Shown here: positions 60,028 to 64,000 of the stretch, piece after piece
Layout of the letters: each line of letters starts with the position of its first letter
Numbering within the stretch: the first letter of the stretch is position 1
Assembly (NCBI GenBank): GCA_951799445.1
Contig: OX637293.1
Location: 19,778,001-19,842,000, forward strand
Reading direction: 5' to 3'
Length of the DNA stretch: 64,000 nt
Origin: Pseudisothecium myosuroides
Taxonomy: Eukaryota; Streptophyta; Bryopsida; Hypnales; Lembophyllaceae
Translations under genes and position numbers: made by a program
The notes under the pieces: model-generated
Told to the model about the DNA's origin: nothing
Database searches by the model: none
Seen by the model: only the letters and a program-made list of their open reading frames with translations

Positions 60028-60957
60028 TTAACCCCTAAAGGACCAAGGCCTTATTTCTGCCAAAAAACACTCAAAACTGCCACTTCTATAGCAAAAATTA
60101 AAAAAAAATTAAAATTGTTTTTTTTTCACATCTAACCGTAGGATCTTACACATAATTGGTATAAGAATGTGTGGAAAAAATTTCAGAATTTTTGACCGCA
60201 CAGATTGCAAGATATCTGCGTTTAAAGTGGAAAAAACAAGTTTTTCAGCACATTGCGGGACCAGATTTTTTGACTTTAAACATTTTTAACTTAAAATTTT
60301 TGCACTACAGCGTTTTGAGCTTTAAATCTTTATAGTGGAGAATTGAGTTGAGAGTCTAGGAAAAAAAAAAAATTCAAAAAAATTCAATTATCATTCTTAA
60401 AAAAATTGTTAAGTAGAAGTAGATACAAGATCGAAGGAAAATCTAAAATATTCATATATTTTAGATGGAATTAAAATGCACTAATCCCAATGGTGAGATT
60501 GTTCTAGCAAGTAAACTAAACCATTACAAAAAAAAAAAATTGAAAAATTACAAAAATTGCATTCCGAAATGAATCCTACAAGTTATTTTTTTCAAGAAGA
60601 TGCTCTAACTGCCCGAAAAACAAGAATGTCCATAACTTCCTCATAACAAATCCAAATGAAATGAATCAAAGCTTTCCAGATAGACAAAAATATAATCTAT
60701 GAGAAAAAAAATATTTAAAAAAAAAATTCAAAATCTTGCAAATTTTTTTTGCTGCCCCGCGTCCCCACGCATTCCAAGAAATGGCATAACTTCTCGCTCG
60801 AAGGTCCGATTTCAAATTTTTTTTTCCGCCACGTACCTCTTTCAATTCTTCACGTTCACAAAAAGTTTCAAAAAATCAGGCAAAGTAAAACACCAAAAAG
60901 GTACATGCCTGAATTCCCATTTGTCCCCCGAGGGGACAATGGTCCTTTAGGGGTTAA
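60028..60957 (+). mobile_element. TTAA-bounded element, family B, complete copy
   Basis: A 930-base element with TTAACCCCTAAAGGACCA at the left and its exact complement at the right. The left subterminal region reads AAGGCCTTATTTCTGCC. The right subterminal region forms a hairpin, TTGTCCCC and GGGGACAA around CGA (about 60921-60939). No coding potential beyond short frames. Confidence 0.85.
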
Positions 60958-61106
60958 ACGTCGAGGCGGATACTTTGAGTCCGATGGATGACAGGGAAGA
61001 TCTTCTACAGTAGTACTTGCAATGAGTATTTTTGCAATTTTGGAGGCTAATGATTCACACGGTAATAGAAAAGGATGATTTCAAGGGTCACCTCTTTGTC
61101 CTTTAA
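60954..61106 (+). mobile_element. Short TTAA element (family E) wedged between two family B copies
   Basis: It shares its left TTAA with 60028-60957 and its right TTAA with 61103-62044. The interior carries GATGGATGACAGGGAAG, TTGCAATGAGTATTTTTGC and AATGATTCACAYGG, as in 51617-51854 and 21524-21799. At 153 bases it has lost part of the family's interior. Confidence 0.65.
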
Positions 61107-62044
61107 CCCCTAAAGGACCGGCATGCCTTTTTTGGCTGTATAGAAATTTTGGGCAGGTACGTGTGACCAGAGATTTTAATATTTTAAGCGGAAATTTTAA
61201 TAGAAGGTGGGCGCAAGGAATATCTTTCATATGCACTAAATTTCAAGCCATTTGGAAATAGGAGTCAAAAGTTATGGCCAAATATGTTACTTTTTTTCGT
61301 AACTGGGCAGTCTGGGCAGCAAAAAAAAATTGGCAAAAATTTGATTTTTTTTTTAAAAATATTTTTTTTCTCATAGATTATATTTTTGTCTATCTAAAAA
61401 GCTTTGATTCATTTCATTTGGGTTTGTTATGAGAAAGTTATGGACATTCTTGTTTTTCGGGCAGTTAGAGCATCTTCTTGAAAAAAATAACTTGTAGGAT
61501 TCATTTCTAAATGCTATTTTTGCAATTTTTCAAAAAAAATAAATTCTCATGGTTTAGTTTACTTGCTAGAACAATCTCACCATTGGGATTAGTGTATTTT
61601 AATTCCATTTAAAATATATTAATATTTTAGATTTTCCTTCTATCTTGTACCTACTTCTACTGAATAATTTTTTTAGGAATGATAATTAAGTTCTTTTCAA
61701 TATTTTTTTTTTCCTAGACTCTCAACTTAATTCTCCACTATAAACAGCTGAAGCTCCAAACTCTGGAGTGCAAAAGTTTTAAGTTAGAAATGTTCAAAGT
61801 CAAAAAATCTAGTCCCGCAATGTGCTGAAATACTTATTTTTTCCACTTTAAACACAGATATCTTGCAATCTGAGCGGTCAAAAATTCTGAAATTTTTTCC
61901 ACACATTCTCATACTAGTTAGGTGTAAGATCCTACGGTTAGATGTGCAAAAAAACATTTTTCAAACATTTTTACTCCTTGCTATAGAAATGGCAGTTTTG
62001 AGTGTTTTTTGGCAGAAAAATGGCCTAGGGCCTTTAGGGGTTAA
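61103..62044 (-). mobile_element. TTAA-bounded element, family B, complete inverted copy
   Basis: TTAACCCCTAAAGGACCG at the left and GGGCCTTTAGGGGTTAA at the right. Read in complement, it follows 60028-60957 end to end (for example CTATAGAAATGGCAG at 61983 against CTGCCACTTCTATAG at 60078), so it is the same family in the opposite orientation. Confidence 0.85.
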
Positions 62045-64000
62045 GGGTTAAGAGGTTAAGAGATGACAATTTATCCACACCACTTGTGTAACTCTCTAAG
62101 GTGGAAACACCTAAATCGTCAAAATTAACAGTTTAGTATAGTTGGAGATACCTTTTTCTAAATTAAAAAAATATTTTTGAAGTATTAGTAATTGAAAATC
62201 ACGAATTAAAAAAAAACTTATAATTTTTGGATAAGGCATATAATTTTTATGAATTCCCAAAGTAGAATTCCCTAGGCCACTAAAACTGCCATATAGCTTG
62301 GTTCCAAAATTGAAATCTAGAAAAATCAACAGTCAAATAATCGCAATTAAGTATAAAAATGATTCAATGACACTTTGGAGGACACAGTTTAATAGACGTC
62401 TACTTGTTACAAATGGGTATTAATAGGGATGGTTTTGGGTGTTTTCACCTGACACTAACTTTCAATTAATTGCAATTAAGTCTTTTGGAGGCGTAAAAGA
62501 ATTATATATACAACTTCATCATTTAATACGACAACTTGTATATTTTAATAGAAAAATTTGTACTTGGACGGATTTTTGGCTCTATCAAGAATCACGTGCT
62601 TAGATAAGCAAGGTGACTTAGTTTGCATGAGTCCAAGCATTGATTGCATGCCTATAATTCATCCCAAATTGAACAAGGGATTTTTCACATTGCTAAAGAT
62701 GCTCTAAAATTAGTTTTGTCTTATGAAGGTCATCACTAAAAGGATGCCCATAGTATATTATAAGTTTACAAAATTTCATCATAAGGTAAATAGAATACAT
62801 GGTGTAGCTTTAACAAAAGTTTTCAATTTTTTATTTGAGTACTTAGAGCATCTCTACCATTATTTTGTACATCAGATGCTAAGATGTGTATGGGGGGTGG
62901 AGTTTCTAAATTTTAGGTTGTGGGATGGAAGTCTCCTACTATTCTTTGCCAAGTTGGCACAATAATTTTTTTTTGAAATAGCACGCTTATAATTTAGGAT
63001 GAGTTGGATTGTTAGGGCTAATTATAAAATATTTGAGTGGGCAACATCTAGTGAAGACAAAAGTGAGTACAATAATAGCTCTACTACAACCTAAGGAATA
63101 TTAAAAGCATTGCCAAACACAAAAACGGAGGTTTTTAGGCACGTTGAGAAAACTCTGGCACACAACATATTGACGTGGCTAAAGCGTGTTTGCCTGTTTG
63201 GCATGCTTTTAGTGAGGCAATGCAAAGAATCCAGGCAAGCAGGGGACCTCTAAGGAATAGGGTGGTATGCATGCATGGAGGTATTTTTAGGGATTATAGC
63301 ATCAACAATTCAATACAACAAAGGACTTGATAAATTAATTAACTTTTGAATGATTGATATAGAATTAGAACTTAAGAGTGCTATTGTACAAAGTACATAA
63401 AGAAACAAAAGGAAATTTGGATTTGGATGGTGGATCCTAATATAAACAAGCTAAATGTCGAAATTATAGATAACTATGACAAAACATACTAAAAAAGAAA
63501 AATATAAAAATGTTACAACAAATCTTCAATCATCCCAAGTCAAAATCTAGACTTTTTTTTGTCTCTTTTTGAAAAAAATTCATATGCTTCTAAAGATAGC
63601 ACTCTCAAATTCTAAATCCATAACAATTTGAAAGTTATTTAATCCCCCACAAGACCGCGGTCTTTTTTTTGGTCAAAAAACATTCAATATTTCCATTTCC
63701 ATTGCAAAAGGCAAGACTAAATTTATTTATTTATTTATTTTTGCATATTTAACCATAAGATCTTACATTAAACTAGTATAAAATTATTTAGAAGTAATTT
63801 AAAAAATATGCCTAGGTATTTGCTATAATGCATTGGTAATACTCATAAATCACAACAAAAACAAAGCTTATTGCAATGCAACAACATCAAGGAGGGTTTA
63901 TCAAAAAAATGTTTGGATGTTAGTAAAGTTTAGTAAGAACAAATGAATGAAAAATACTCAAATGAAAATGCGATAGATGAAATATACAACATAAGAAGGT
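62045..64000. other. Right-edge spacer with family B fragment
   Basis: AT-rich spacer without recognised genes. A diverged family B fragment in the 60028 orientation lies at about 63655-63830 (GGTCAAAAAACATTCAATA, then a TTTAACCATAAGATCTTACA block). Confidence 0.4.

Noticed and set aside
1..64000. tRNA or rRNA genes
   Set aside because: No A-box/B-box pair with a foldable cloverleaf, and no rRNA core sequence, was noticed on either strand. A tRNAscan run would be decisive.

Overview
This window is nuclear DNA from a land plant. Every recognisable gene has plant-type GT-AG introns, and three encode plant or chloroplast proteins: a TAP-type ABCB half-transporter of the ABCB29 group, the chloroplast NDH subunit NdhT/CRRJ, and an MTP8-type manganese cation diffusion facilitator. 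The sequence cannot fix the lineage. The AT-rich repeat-filled spacers and the absence of any recognisable retrotransposon ORF are compatible with a non-flowering plant (bryophyte, lycophyte or fern), but that is a guess. Homologies are from memory of the families, by eye, without database searches.

Layout: 181-308 (+) is the last exon of a dormancy/auxin-associated (DRM1/ARP) gene cut by the window edge. 11923-21088 (+) is a 17-exon ABC transporter with all nucleotide-binding motifs intact. 40504-41878 (+) is a two-exon plant gene of unknown function. 47640-49378 (-) is three-exon NdhT. 52518-55900 (-) is seven-exon MTP8. 58022-59014 (-) is two-exon ribosomal protein eL31, with four telo-box motifs in its intron. 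The genes look like independent housekeeping or organelle-related loci, not a pathway cluster. I saw no tRNA, rRNA or CRISPR array.

The rest is mainly repeats. The most striking component is a set of non-autonomous transposon families bounded by TTAA with inverted ends starting CCCC(T)AAA, which resembles the piggyBac-type arrangement. Two roughly 650 bp copies (10659-11325 and 59342-59987) are nearly identical and lie just upstream of the ABC and eL31 genes. Larger roughly 930-1000 bp copies recur at 60028, 61103, 30202, 21796 and 34514, and shorter relatives at 3050, 5378, 10432, 21524, 51617 and 60954. Several copies abut and share exactly one TTAA, giving a head-to-tail array over 59342-62044. 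No transposase gene is visible.

Other structure includes four strong foldback sequences (2581-2944, 29920-30054, 36368-36482, 56532-56604), a roughly 190 bp satellite of four units (45590-46382), a roughly 110-125 bp minisatellite (42628-43200), a seven-unit minisatellite in ABC intron 1 (12480-13090), and a TA microsatellite (26511-26568).
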